This document shows, one piece after another, positions 23,014 to 34,332 of a DNA stretch of 64,000 bases. Source of the DNA: Hydrangea macrophylla (taxonomy: Eukaryota; Streptophyta; Magnoliopsida; Cornales; Hydrangeaceae). The stretch spans positions 10,977,001 to 11,041,000 of the forward strand of contig CM066990.1 of NCBI GenBank assembly GCA_033977485.1, written 5' to 3'. How positions within the stretch are numbered: position 1 is the stretch's first letter; every line of letters begins with the position of its first letter. Under the pieces are notes generated by a model. It saw only the letters and a program-made list of their open reading frames with translations, ran no database searches and was not told the DNA's origin. The position numbers were made by a program, and so were the translations under genes.

Positions 23014-23827
23014 TGTTTTTGAAAGAAAACAACAAGAGCAAGCTCAACATATAAGATGATAGGCGACATGCTCAAAAAGTGCAATGCTCAAGCTACAGGT
23101 GATGTAATACCAATGGTACGCATGGACATCCCGAGGATGTGAACGGTCGGGGGAAACATGAAATGCCTAAGAGGACGTTGGGCACGGGGCACGGACATAA
23201 TGCACGACAGTCACGAACGCAAGTGCACGATCGACGTGGGGTGAGCGTGACGTGTCACAGGCCATGAAATCAACCATAAAAAATGCACACGAGAATGAGA
23301 GCATGCACCGAAAATGAGAAAATATGAACAATGCACGCGACGGTTGTGAAAATGCACGTGTGGATTTGGATAATGCCCTAGGAGAATTCATTTGGGCATT
23401 TAATCAAACACATTGCGTGCCTAAGGAGTGATCTCAATGTTTAACAAATATGGATGCATGGATCTATCCCAAACAAACCACAATGTGGCTTAAGCATGAG
23501 GCACAGTCAAAATGCATGAGAAATCAACCCACAATGTAAAGAAAAGGGTGAAAAATCAAGCCCTAAGGTTAAAATTTTCAAAATAGTGAGCAAGGGAAGA
23601 AATCACTCATCCTAGGGGGCAATCCCAACCAAGACAAGAAAAATAATCGATGAGAGTTGTTAAAAAACATACCTTGGATAAGTGATAGTGATGATCTTGA
23701 AGAGGAATGAGCACAAGGGTTGATTTGGAGAGGTATTGGGCAATGACACTTTGAGAGGGTTTGAGAGAACTTTAGAAAATTTAAAGGAAATGAGAGAAAT
23801 CTTCCCATTTAACCCGTTTCAGCCCCC
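23014..23827 (-). promoter_or_regulatory. Possible leader and intron of the Athila-1 env-position ORF
   Basis: Between the internal motif array and the ORF start there is no gene. On -, TTAAAT at 23812-23807 is a weak TATA candidate, followed by a pyrimidine-rich leader and a good splice donor TCCAAG/GTATG at 23673/23672. A matching acceptor before 23013 was not identified with confidence. Inference only. Confidence 0.35.
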
Positions 23828-24150
23828 ACGGATCGATCCGCTCAGAGGCCGGATCAATCCGACATTTTAAAACGATTTATTTGCGCCTTTTCAAAATCGC
23901 TGATCGATCCGCTCTAAGAGCCGGATCGATCCATTTCGGAGGTTGAAAAGCAGTGTGTCTGTTGTAAAATGCGGATCGATCCGCTTGTTAGGCCGGATCT
24001 ATCCATTTCAACAATGTCAAGGCAGTGTCTCTTCCCAAACTCGCGATCGATCCCCTCGATAATGCGGATCGATCCTCCCTTTTTCAATTTGCTCAATAAC
24101 TTCTCCAGAAACCCGCGGATCAATCCCCTTGGGACTGCGGATCGATCCGC
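23828..24150. repeat. GCGGATCGATCC phased paired array, internal, before env-position ORF
   Basis: Five pairs; the GGATC of the first sites is at 23830, 23901, 23973, 24044 and 24117 (spacing 71, 72, 71, 73), and the second sites follow at 21 or 22 bp. It has the same motif and geometry as the LTR array but is a separate copy located between pol and the env-position ORF. Confidence 0.92.
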
Positions 24151-24307
24151 CCCTTTCCCTCCTCAATAGTTTTCAACTCTGAAAGCTTTTAATCATTAGA
24201 AAAAAAAAAAAGGGCGCTATGGATGCTAAGGACATGACTTAGAACAAAAATTATGCCAAAATTCTAACAAGGGGCATACAAAAAAAGGGAGTATAGCTCA
24301 CGAGAGC

Positions 24308-27300
24308 CTACTCGACCCCAGCATTGGGGTCTTCCAAAGGAATTGATACCAACTCCGTGTCAAAACCTTCAAGAAAAGGTTTGAGCCGTTGTCCATTGAA
24401 CTTAGAAATTGTCCCATCCGCGGGATCTTGAATCTCAACGGCTCCATAGGTAACCACCCTGTGTACAATGTATGGCCCACTCCACCGGGATTGTAACTTA
24501 CTCGGAAACAAGTGGAGCCGTGAATAGTATAACAACACCTTGTTACCACTATAAATTGCTTATGAATAATCCGTTTGTCATGAAATGCTTTAACATGTGC
24601 CTTGTACACTTTAGAATTCTCGTAGAGTTCACTTCGAATTTCCTCCAACTCGTCGAGTTGAAGCTTTTTCTTCTCGCCACTCTCATCCACCTCGAAATTG
24701 AGCTTCTTTATGGCCCAATAAGCACTATGCTCAAGCTCGACGGGCAAATGACATGCCTTCCCATAAACTAACCGGTAGGGGGACATTCCTAAATTTGTCT
24801 TATAGGCCGTCCTATATGCCCAAAGCGCATCGGTTAGCCTAAAAGACCAATCTTTCTTCGACGGATCGACCGTCTTCTCTAGAATCCCCTTGATTTCATG
24901 ATTAGACAATTCGGCTTGGCCATTAGTTTGCGGGTCATATGTGGTGGAAACCTTATGGGTGACGCCATATTGCTCCATTAACCGAGCAAAAGGGGAATTG
25001 CAAAAGTGCACCCCTTGATCACTAATTATGGCCTTCGGAGTGCCAAACCGGGACAAAATATGTTCTTTGAGGAATTTTAAAACAACCTTGTGGTCATTAG
25101 TCCTTGACGGTATGGCCTCAACCCACTTGGAGACATAGTCAACCGCCACCAAAATATATTCAAAATGATTGGATTTGGGAAAAGGTCCCATGAAGTCTAT
25201 ACCCCAACAATTGAAAACTTCTATAACAAGAATGGGGTTTAGAGGCATCATGTTCCTCCGGGTGACTCTACGAAGAAGTTGGCACTGGGCACAAGCTTTG
25301 CAATAAGCATGTGCATCTTTAAAAATTATGGGCCAATACAACCCGCTATGGAGCACTTTAAAGGCCGTCTTTTGTGAAGAAAAGTGGCCTCCACACGCTT
25401 GATCATGGCAAAAAGACAAGACACTCGGTATCTCATCATTAGGCACGCATCTCCTCACAATTTGATCGGCGCAATACTTAAACACATAGGGATCATCAAA
25501 GAAGAATGACCGTGCCATGGTTATCAACCGTTCCCTATCTTGAGTGGACCAATCTTGAGGTAGTTGGCCCGTGATAAGGAAATTCACCACATCGGCATAC
25601 CAAGGGAGAGTTGAAACATTGATCAATTGCTCATCTGGGAAACACTCTCTAATAGGCACGGGGTTAATATAATCATGATTAAATGTCAAACGCGACAAAT
25701 GATCTGCAACAACGTTTTTTACCCCTTTTTTATCTTTGATAGAGAGATCAAATTCTTGTAATAGAAGGATCCATCGGATTAGCCAAGCCTTAGCATCTTT
25801 CTTGGAAAGAAGGTACTTGAGGGTGGCATGGTCGGTGAAACAAATGATCAGCGATCCCACAACATAAGACCGGAATTTCTCGAGAGCAAATACTATGGCG
25901 AGCAACTCTTTCTCCATCATGGAGTAGTTGGATTGCGCACTATCAAATGTACGGCTCGCATAGTAAATGACATGGGGCTTTTTGTCTTTCCTTTGCCCCA
26001 AAACGACTCTGATGGCGTAGTCACTCACATCGCACATTAATTCGAATGGAAGGCTCCAATCGGGAGGTTGCATAATTGGTGCGGAAGTGAGTAATACCTT
26101 AAGCTTCTCAAATGCCTCTTGGCAATCTTGGGACCACTCAAATGGGATGTCTTTAGCTAAGAGGAGACACAACGGTCTAGAGATCGAGCTAAAGTCCTTT
26201 ATAAATTTACGATAGAAGCCCGCATGGCCCAAAAATGACCTAATGTCTTTGAGGTTCCTGGGAGGGGGAAGGTTGGAAATGACATCTATTTTGGTTTTGT
26301 CAACTTGCATTCCCTCGCTAGACACAATATGGCCTAACACAATCCCTTGTGTCACCATGAAGTGGCACTTCTCCCAGTTAAGAACGAGATTCTTTTCTAT
26401 ACATCTCTTGAGAACCTTTTCAAGATTCTCAAGGCATTCATCGAATGAATCTCCAAAGACTGTGAAGTCATCCATGAAGACTTCCAAAAACTTCTCCACC
26501 ATATCACTGAAGATACTACTAATAAGCATGCACCTTTGAAAGGTGGAAGGTGCATTACAAAGTTCGAACGGCATCCTCCGATAGGCAAACGTGCCAAAGG
26601 GGCAAGTGAAGGTGGTTTTCTCTTGGTCCTTGGGGGCTATTTCTATTTGATTATACCCCGAGTAACCATCTAGGAAGTGGTAGTGCTTATGGCCCGCTAC
26701 TCTTTCTAGAACTTGATCAAGGAAGGGTAAGGGGAAATGGTCCTTTCTAGTGACCGAATTCAACTTCCTATAATCAATACAAACACGCCACCCTGTGGTG
26801 GCTCCTATGGGTACCAACTCTCCACTCTCATTCTCGATGACGGTGATCCCCAACTTCTTAGGGACCACTTGGGTAGGGCTCACCCACTCACTATCGAAAA
26901 TGGGATAGATTATCCCCACATCCAACAACTTGATGACCTCGGTCATCACCACCTCTTTCATATTAGGATTAAGCCTCCTTTGCATTTGACGTGAAGGCTT
27001 GGCTTCATCCTCTAGATAAATCTTGTGGGTGCAAATCTTCGGAGAAATGCCCCTCAAGTCTGCTACACACCACCCGATAGCACTTTTATGCTCCTTCAAA
27101 ACCTTCATCAATTTCCCTTCTTGACAAGGGTCAAGCTGGGAAGATACTACAACCGGAAAACTCTCGTCCTCTCTCAAAAAGGCATACTTGAACTCACTTG
27201 GCAAGGATTTGAGCTCCAGTATTGGTGCGACTATATTGGATGGAAGAGGGAAAGTATCCCTCGGAGGTAGTCTTTCAAAATTAGAGGTCCACATGGCCTC

Positions 27301-28216
27301 TCCTAAGGTTCTTTCGACCTCCAAATCTCTCGCAACCACAACTTCCTCCTCACTCATCTCTGTTTCCCTCCCAAACTCATGATCACACTCAACAAGGGTG
27401 GTATCAAAAGCTAAGAATTTATCAGCATGTTCGAGAATATCTATATTATCATCACTAAAACATGCAGGATTAAGAGAAGGACTAATACAAGAATCATTAG
27501 CACTTATAGTACCAGAAATATCAAAGAAATCCTGCACTAAAGAGTCAACAAGATAGATTTCATAAATATCATCACCATTTTCCTCGTCAAGATCAGGTTG
27601 CTTAAAGAGTGAGAAGATGTTCACATCCACGGTCATATTTCCAAAAGTTAAGCGCATGAGACCATTCCTACAGTTAATTAATGCATTAACAGTAGCAAGG
27701 AATGGCTGCCCTAAGATGATTAGAATTTGTGATTGTTCATTGACAACGGGTTGCGTGTCAAGCACGATAAAGTCCACCGGATAGTAAAAATTACCCACTT
27801 GGACTATAACATCTTCTATAATGCCCCGTGGCATCTTAACGGACCTATCAGCCATTTATAAGGTGACACAGGTCTCCTTAAGCTCTCCTAAGCCTAGTTG
27901 GACATACACCGAATAGGGGAGAAGATTCACACTAGCACCTAAATCAAGGAGTGCTCTATCTATGTGGTGTTGTCCAATCACACATGCTATAGTAGGACAA
28001 CCGGGGTCCTTGTATTTGGGTAGAACCTCGTTAAGGATAACGGAGCTCGCATGTGCAGCCATATAGGCAATCTTTTTGACATTAAGCTTTCTTTTAACGG
28101 TGCACAGATCTTTGAACAATTTGGCATAGGCCAAAACTTGTTTAATTGCTTCTAAAAGGGGAATATTAATTTCAACTTTATTAAACAATTCCAAGAACTC
28201 GTTATTCTTGGTGTTC
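24308..28216 (-). pseudogene. pol: Athila-1 pol: protease, RT, RNase H, integrase
   Basis: The protease shows ALLDLGASVNLLPYSVY and, after one stop at 27858-27856, [20 protein letters not shown]. From there a frame of about 1185 codons stays open. RT has [15 protein letters not shown] and the active-site box [10 protein letters not shown] near 26465-26480. RNase H shows [29 protein letters not shown] and [14 protein letters not shown] with all acidic residues. Integrase has a zinc-binding region ([10 protein letters not shown] then CKACAQCQ) and the core acids in [25 protein letters not shown] and [16 protein letters not shown]. Near 24550 a frameshift moves the C-terminus ([20 protein letters not shown]) into another frame ending at 24308. 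Apart from one stop and that shift the enzyme domains look intact. Confidence 0.93.
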
Positions 28217-30208
28217 TCAACCTTCTTTTTTAACCTTTGAGGAAATTGGTGGAACGGGGTTCACAAATTCTTGATTCATGGAATCGGGGGCTTTAGAGAA
28301 GTCCTCATCCAAGTCGACCCTATTCGGGATCAAGGTGTCCCCACTATCACATTCGGCCCCCTCCTCACTCGGATCGTTGCTAATTGGTGATTCTTGGGGA
28401 GGTTCTTGGACCTTGTTGTCCACGACCTTGCCACTTCGAAGAGTGGTGATTCCTTTTAAGTGCTCAACGGGGTCATTGGGGTTTGAGGTTCCACCATTAG
28501 ATTGTCCTTTGGGATTTTGGAAAGGTTGGGCGGGAAGCTTTCCCTTATCAATAATTTGTTGATTTTGAAGCAATTGAGCCAATTGAGCTTGTAAAGCTTG
28601 CATGGATTGAGCATGCGATGATTGCATTGCTTGAATGGATTGCTCAAGTTAACCCATTCTTTGGGACAAGCCATGGTTATGATCTTCAAAGCTTTTCTTG
28701 TGAGGGGGTACATAAGGGGTTGAGTGTAGATGCGCCCCTTGATTTTGGGTAAAATGTGGCCCTTGAGATTGAGGAATGGGTGGACCAAAGTTTGGAGGGG
28801 CATACGATGATGGAGGTAGTTGATGTGGATAGTATGGTTGTGGAGGGGCATTGGGTGCTACTGTTGCCCCTTTATTGTTGTGGTAATTGTGCCCCGGAGC
28901 ACTCCACCTTCCGGGAGGATTATAGGCATCATTTTGGGAAGGATTGAATCTAGGCCTAATGTTCATCCCGAGCGCACATGCTTTCTCTAAAGCTTGATTT
29001 TGGAGGATAGGAAGAACGGGGCACTCATTGGTTGAGTGTTCTAGGTCATAGCACAAGTAGCAATGCAAAGGATTGATCGGTGCGAGGATCGGGAGAAGAG
29101 TGGGGCCCATGGTGACCTTTTGAGATTCTAAAGCCTCCACTTTCCTAGTGAGTTCAGAAATGGATTCGGCCTCACTTGTCACTGGGTAAAGATTATGATT
29201 TAATGGGGCTACGGTGACCGGTAAGGTGCGGTCATGAGGGTTGGATGTACCCCACCCACGCGAAGTCTCATAAACATATTCCAAATAGGCTTCGGTTTGC
29301 TCGGCTTTGAGAGTTAAGAAACTCCCGGAGCATATGGTTTTGATTAATTGTTTTGTATTGGGTTGTAACCCCCCATAACAAATGGAAATTTGACGGAATT
29401 TGTCAAAACCATGGTGCGCGTATTTCCTAAGGAGATCCTCGAATCTCAACCAACACTCAGCAAAGGTCTCGTGTTCCCCTAAGGAGAAATTTTGAATTTG
29501 TTTGACCAATGCTTGTGTTTTGTGCATGGGAAAAAACTCCTTATAGAATTGCTTTTGGAGTTCTGGCCATGAGCCTATGGAATTTAGAGGTAGGGTCACT
29601 AAACAATCTTTAGCCCTATCCTTGAGCGAGAACGTGAACAATTTGAGCCTTATGAGCTCAGGTGTGCATCTTTGTTGTTCAAACGTTCCACATATGTCCT
29701 CATACTCCCTAATATGCTTGTAGGGATCCTCGTTCTCTCGGCCATGAAAATTAGGTAAGAGATTGATCATTCCTGGTTTGAATCAAAATACCCCCGCATT
29801 GTACGGGAATGTTATGCAAGATGGGGAAGACACAGTCTCGGGTTGAAGGTAATCCCCGATCGTTCTCCCAAAGGTTTGATCCATTGGCGGGGGTGGAGGA
29901 AGATAATGATGTTGAAAAGGAGGTGGTGCATGCGGCGGGTACATGGGTGGAGGTGCGGGGTTATGTTGACCCCATTGCTCCCGACGGAATCGATCCATGG
30001 GCATTTTGCCTTCTGTGACAAACGTAGCATGATCTAAAAATGCGTCAACTACCGGCTCTCGGTGACCTATACTGTGCGAATTTTGGGTGAATGATGATGA
30101 TGAAGTGGTCGAAGGCCGCCAAAATGACCCACTACTACTACTGCTAGAACTAGCATTAGTATTAACTGCAAAGGGGTTAGTCATACCTGCGTCGCTCGGA
30201 TTTGACAT
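28217..30208 (-). pseudogene. gag: Athila-1 gag
   Basis: A frame of 664 codons from MSNPSDAGMTNPFAVNTN, broken by TGA after AGVF (29785-29783) and TAA after SQRMG (28651-28649). The core block contains MINLLPNFHGRENEDPYKHI, FTFSLKDRAKDCLVTLPLNS and WPELQKQFYKEFFPMHKT, the standard gag helical domain of Athila elements, and a zinc knuckle CYLCYDLEHSTNEC (C-x2-C-x4-H-x4-C). The tail is rich in Pro, Tyr and Gln. At about 28245 a one-base shift puts the downstream PQRLKKKVENTKNNEFLELF into another frame, so the gag-to-pol readthrough is lost. The N-terminus has a Ser run and a His/Pro-rich stretch. Confidence 0.9.
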
Positions 30209-30337
30209 TGTAAGAGGTTATCGATTCTCACTTAAAGGCTACTCCTTCAAAGACAATCAACAAGAAAGCAACCAAGATTAAAAGCAAAAGCACGATAGTT
30301 AGAAACTAAGCGACCTAAGGTTGTTTCCATTTTCAAA

Positions 30338-30355
30338 TCCCCGGCAACGGCGCCA
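30338..30355 (-). other. Athila-1 primer-binding site (tRNA-Asp type)
   Basis: TGGCGCCGTTGCCGGGGA on -, the standard Athila primer site, three bases from the 5' LTR. Confidence 0.95.
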
Positions 30356-30358
30356 TTT

Positions 30359-31830
30359 TGATTGAGTCAAAATCAAGTTCTTATGTTTATCCTATTTAAA
30401 AAACGTAGTACGGTGGAAATAGAGTGTCGAGTCCACAGGGATTGGAGTGCAACAATACTTGGTGGGCTCTTAATAACCAATTATAATGCGAGGTGTAATA
30501 ACCAAACTAAGAAATAAAATTGAGTCTTTTCGACTTTGAATTTGGTTCAATTTGTAAAAGCATATACTACGATGGATATCAAGAAAAAGAGAAAGTAAAC
30601 CTTGAACAAAGTTAAGTTTAATTGACAAACGGGGGTTTTGTAAATGGAGAAGTTGAGGTTGGGGAGCATTCCCCCACCTTGGACCAACCTACACATGATT
30701 TTCACACTTGTAGCACATTCTAGAGTAGAAAATTCCATTGGGACAAACTATCAAACATGTAGTAAACCAACATGCTAGATAGATGTTCCAATGCAATACA
30801 TTGGTATAGGATTAGAGTTTAGAGATTTAACAACTTCCAATGCTTGACATTGGAAGTGAGGTCTCAAAACATCCAACCACACACCCATGAACTCTAGAGA
30901 TGCTACAAAATGTGAGAGTCCTACAATAAATCACACATGGGTCCAATGGTGGGTTTATGATCCCCAACCTACATGATTTAGCTACTCCTAATCATAATGA
31001 CAACAATATTAAAGAGAGGGAAGGAGAGATTATACCAACAAGCTAAACCCACAATAAATTCCATAGAAAATCCAATGAAATCTTCAATAAAAAACTTCCA
31101 AATATTCAATACACTGACACTCTCTTCTCTCTAACAAATAAAAGGATATAAATATTGGTAGATGGGGAGTAATGAGGGAGAGAGATGAGAGGATTATAGA
31201 GAGAGAGATTGAAACCTCAGGGAAACTTAGAAAACACAAGCTAAAAAACAAGCTAAACCTAACAAAAATCTATCACTAACTATATATAGCTTATACAAAA
31301 GATGGCAAACTTGTAATAAAAAGGGAGAGTCATCAGCAGAGGCGCGGATCGATCACTTCAGATTGGCGAATCGATCCGCCTTTCATCTGGGAAAATACTA
31401 TGTCTTCGAGAACCCGCGAATCGATCCGCTCTTCTGGCCGGATCGATCCATTTAGAGATCCTTCTCGCAGAATGCTATGGGAAGATCGCGGATCGATCCC
31501 TTCATTAGGGCGGATCGATCCGCCCTTTTTGAATCAGACAGTAAGTTCCCATTGAACATGCGGATCGATCCCTTCATTAGGGAGGATCGATCCGCCCTTC
31601 TTAAATTCTTCTTCTTGACCTTTTTCAACTACATGAATGCTACCAAGGCTGGGTTCCCCTACACCCAAGCTTACATACCCTACAAAAAGAGATCTTTATT
31701 AGCTAAAAGAGGGTAACAACAAGAACAATCAAAAGCACAATTTATCCATTAAGTCTCCGATTTGAGTAGTAATTTGTGTCCAATAAGGGTAAAATCATGA
31801 AATTCAGAGTGCAATATTGGACACGAATCA
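30359..31830 (-). repeat. Athila-1 5' LTR (1472 bp)
   Basis: Pairs with 18968-20440. The motif array is at 31344-31593 and the TATA box at 31280-31289. It ends at the right target duplication GTGGA (31831-31835). Confidence 0.97.
31344..31593. repeat. GCGGATCGATCC phased paired array, Athila-1 5' LTR
   Basis: Same four pairs as in the 3' LTR, with a few changed sites (for example GCGAATCGATCC), still at 22 and 72 bp. Confidence 0.9.
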
Positions 31831-31835
31831 GTGGA

Positions 31836-32970
31836 CTCGGTAGAGGTCGAGGCTCCAACAGACGAAGATGCCCATTTGTTATTAGCCTATCAAGAGCGGT
31901 TGACAGTGACACCCCCAAGTCTCAGAACTTCCTAGGCTATTTGTCCCATCCTATCCTCGGTGTTATGTCGAATTTCTTTCTGGCCCGCTCACCGCATTGA
32001 TATCGGTGGGATCAGAGTGACCCCCTGAATGTCCCCCATTTGATCCATAACTCGGCCTTCTATACCGATTCGGTTGTTCTTCCTTCTTGATTACCCCTTC
32101 TTGGATCGCATCCTCTATCATTATTCCTACGTCAAAAACCTCAGCAAAGGTGTTGATTGACTGGAATCTCATTTTCTCTTGGTATACAGGTTGAAGGTTC
32201 TTCATCAACATTTGGATCTAATCTTTCTCGGACAGCCTCTGTACCATCTTAGTCGTTTTTCTCCTCCACCTACTCAAATACTCAGCAAATAACTCCTTGT
32301 TTCCCTGCCTGGTGGTCTCCAAATCTTGGATTGTGACATCCAAGTCTTGGTTATACTCATATTGTGCCACGAATGCTTTGATCACTTCTTCCCAAACCCG
32401 GGTTTTGCTTGGTTCAAGAGTGAGGTACCAGGATAAGGCAGCTCCAGTTAAGGTCTGCTGAAATAAGATAACCATCATGGCAGTGCTCAGCCCACTGGGT
32501 TGGAAAGCCCCGATACACATTCTCACATGGCTGCGAGGATTCCCTGTCCCATCAAACTTATCGAAAACTGGCACTTTAAAATCGGTAGGCAGCATTTCAC
32601 GGACCCCATCATACAAACCTTCCAGCTCCATCAGGTAAGTATCGACCCCCTGAGCCTTGCGAATTACCCTTTCCAGCTTCTCTATCTTTTCGGTCATTAT
32701 CCTCTCTTTGTCAGTCTTTTCCCTTTCTACCCTTTCCCTATCTGCTCTAGGAATCTCGACTCTTAGCATCTCTGGGCCATTGTACCAACCTTCTTCCGTA
32801 ACTGGCGGATCATTATTTGGTGGATTCACGACTGGTGGTGGGCGTGCTATTACTTCTATCATAACCATCATTCGATTCATATTCTCAGCCTGTCGCCTCA
32901 TCTGTTCCGCCTGTTGTTCTACCAATGTTCTTAAGTCTGCTACTTCCCCATCATTCCTTTCATCTGCCAT
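31836..32970 (-). pseudogene. gag: Tat1 gag, N-terminal and core part
   Basis: Starts at ATG 32970 with MADERNDGEVADLRTLVEQQ and a Glu/Arg/Lys-rich helical stretch, then the gag core FDKFDGTGNPRSHVRMCIGA, LFQQTLTGAALSWYLTLEPS and ELFAEYLSRWRRKTTKMVQR. A stop after LSEKD at about 32218 interrupts it; the frame continues with IQMLMKNLQPVYQEKMRFQS and breaks again near 31963. The remaining C-terminus is at 18967 and below, beyond Athila-1. The family forms the retrotransposon capsid. The sister gag is at 48223. Confidence 0.9.
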
Positions 32971-34279
32971 TTCACTGTCTTTTCCTCTCCTTACTAACCT
33001 TACAGTGGGACCTCTAAACCAAGTCGTGCCAGAACTGGATGCTACTTTTACCCTACAAAAGAAAGAGGTTTTTTTTTCTTCAAAAGACTTTTTGTTTTCT
33101 TTATTTTTATCAACATCTCCTTATTATAAATATTTTTGAAAGACTTTTTGTGAGATGAAATGGTTCATATGTCACACGGATGTAATGCATGTGTGTGTGT
33201 GTGTGCCTATTCTATATGCAAAAGAAAGGAAAAATTCTAATCCTAGCAAATAGACATATAAGCATATAAAATCTTCACTCATGTCAAATGCGCCAATTTC
33301 ACCTCTCATTGCAATCCTCACTACCCTTTCAAAGGTCGGGTGTTTAAAATTTTTGAAATACATTTGAGGAGCATTTCTTAATATGATGAGATCTTTCAAA
33401 AACAATTTGCAAGAATTTTTTAGTCTTTTACTTGAAAATGAGGATGTGAAAACATTTCTCAAAAAGATGATTGGATAGAAATTTTGCTTTGAAAAGCATT
33501 TCTCCAAAAAAAAATAGTTCCCAAAATTTTTGGATTTTTCCTTTGAAGATGATCATGTAAAAAATATACTTTAACAAAGATTAGTTTGTGGCTTTAATAA
33601 AAAATGTGAACTTCAAAGATTCTTGAAAGAGTGACTGAAACTTTGGAATAAAGATGACAAAAATTCGTTTGCTTACAAAGATGGATTTAAAATTCTTTTT
33701 GGTACAAGGATCACCTGATCGGATTATCACTATACTTTTCATGAATTTGGATACATACAAGATCAATGATGCTTAGCTAAACATGATATAAGAGATGTAA
33801 TCTTATAATCAGGACTCGGCATGTCCTCAAAATGTCATAAGACATTAAGAGGAATTGCTCAAAAGTGATTTAAGAGGTTATACATCTTTCGTCAAGCAAC
33901 TATCGTCATCATCTCAACTAATCCCTTCCGGGCATACAAATCTCCCTGGCACATAATCCTAATCAAGAATTGATTTCCAAGATTTGAAAGGTTCTATAGA
34001 AGATATCATGCAAAGGCTGGGTTATGGTCAAATAAGGGACCCTTGACACACACCCGATAGGATGATTCATATACCAACACATGGTACGAGATCAAGGGTG
34101 ATCACACAGTCCCATGATGGCTTAATCGACCGGGTAACCCCGAGCCGCCAAGGTCAAAGTTTTGTGCAATCAATTGGCGAGACATGCAAGTGCAATGCAA
34201 CGGGCACACAAAAATTAATTAACTCGATTAAAAGGATGCTTTGAAGTCTAATCCTCGAGTAAACCCAAAATCAAAAATT
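32971..34279 (-). other. Tat1 untranslated leader
   Basis: About 1.3 kb between the tRNA-derived primer region and gag. No gene is seen; it aligns throughout with the Tat2 leader at 48224-49534. Confidence 0.75.
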
Positions 34280-34329
34280 CTGGTCTGCGAAACCAGAGAT
34301 TCTGGGTTCAATCCCCAGCAGAGTCGCTA
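34280..34329 (+). other. 50-nt 3' half of tRNA-Arg, containing the Tat1 primer-binding site
   Basis: On + this is a tRNA 3' half: anticodon arm CTGGT-CTGCGAA-ACCAG, variable region, T arm CTGGG-TTCAATC-CCCAG, acceptor strand and a degenerate CCA (CTA). The primer-binding site proper is the last 18 nt (34312-34329), read on -. As I recall plant tRNA-Arg(ACG), it matches from position 27 to the 3' end with few changes; the anticodon reads GCG instead of ACG. There is no D arm or acceptor 5' strand, so it is not a tRNA gene. Three bases separate it from the LTR. Confidence 0.85.
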
Positions 34330-34332
34330 GAT

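Larger units (their letters stand above)
18968..31830 (-). mobile_element. Athila-1, complete Ty3/gypsy Athila-lineage element (12,863 bp)
   Basis: Both LTRs, a perfect 5-bp duplication GTGGA (18963-18967 and 31831-31835), a tRNA-Asp primer site, gag, pol, an env-position ORF and a polypurine tract are all present. It is inserted in the gag of Tat1. LTRs 18968-20440 and 30359-31830 differ at roughly 25-28 of 1472 positions by eye, so the insertion is fairly young, yet the coding regions carry at least seven in-frame stops and two frameshifts. It may have been mobilised by proteins from a relative, or decayed quickly. Confidence 0.97.

Noticed and set aside
34280..34329. Functional tRNA-Arg gene
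   Set aside because: No D arm and no 5' acceptor strand, and the position is exactly that of the retrotransposon primer site, in both copies.
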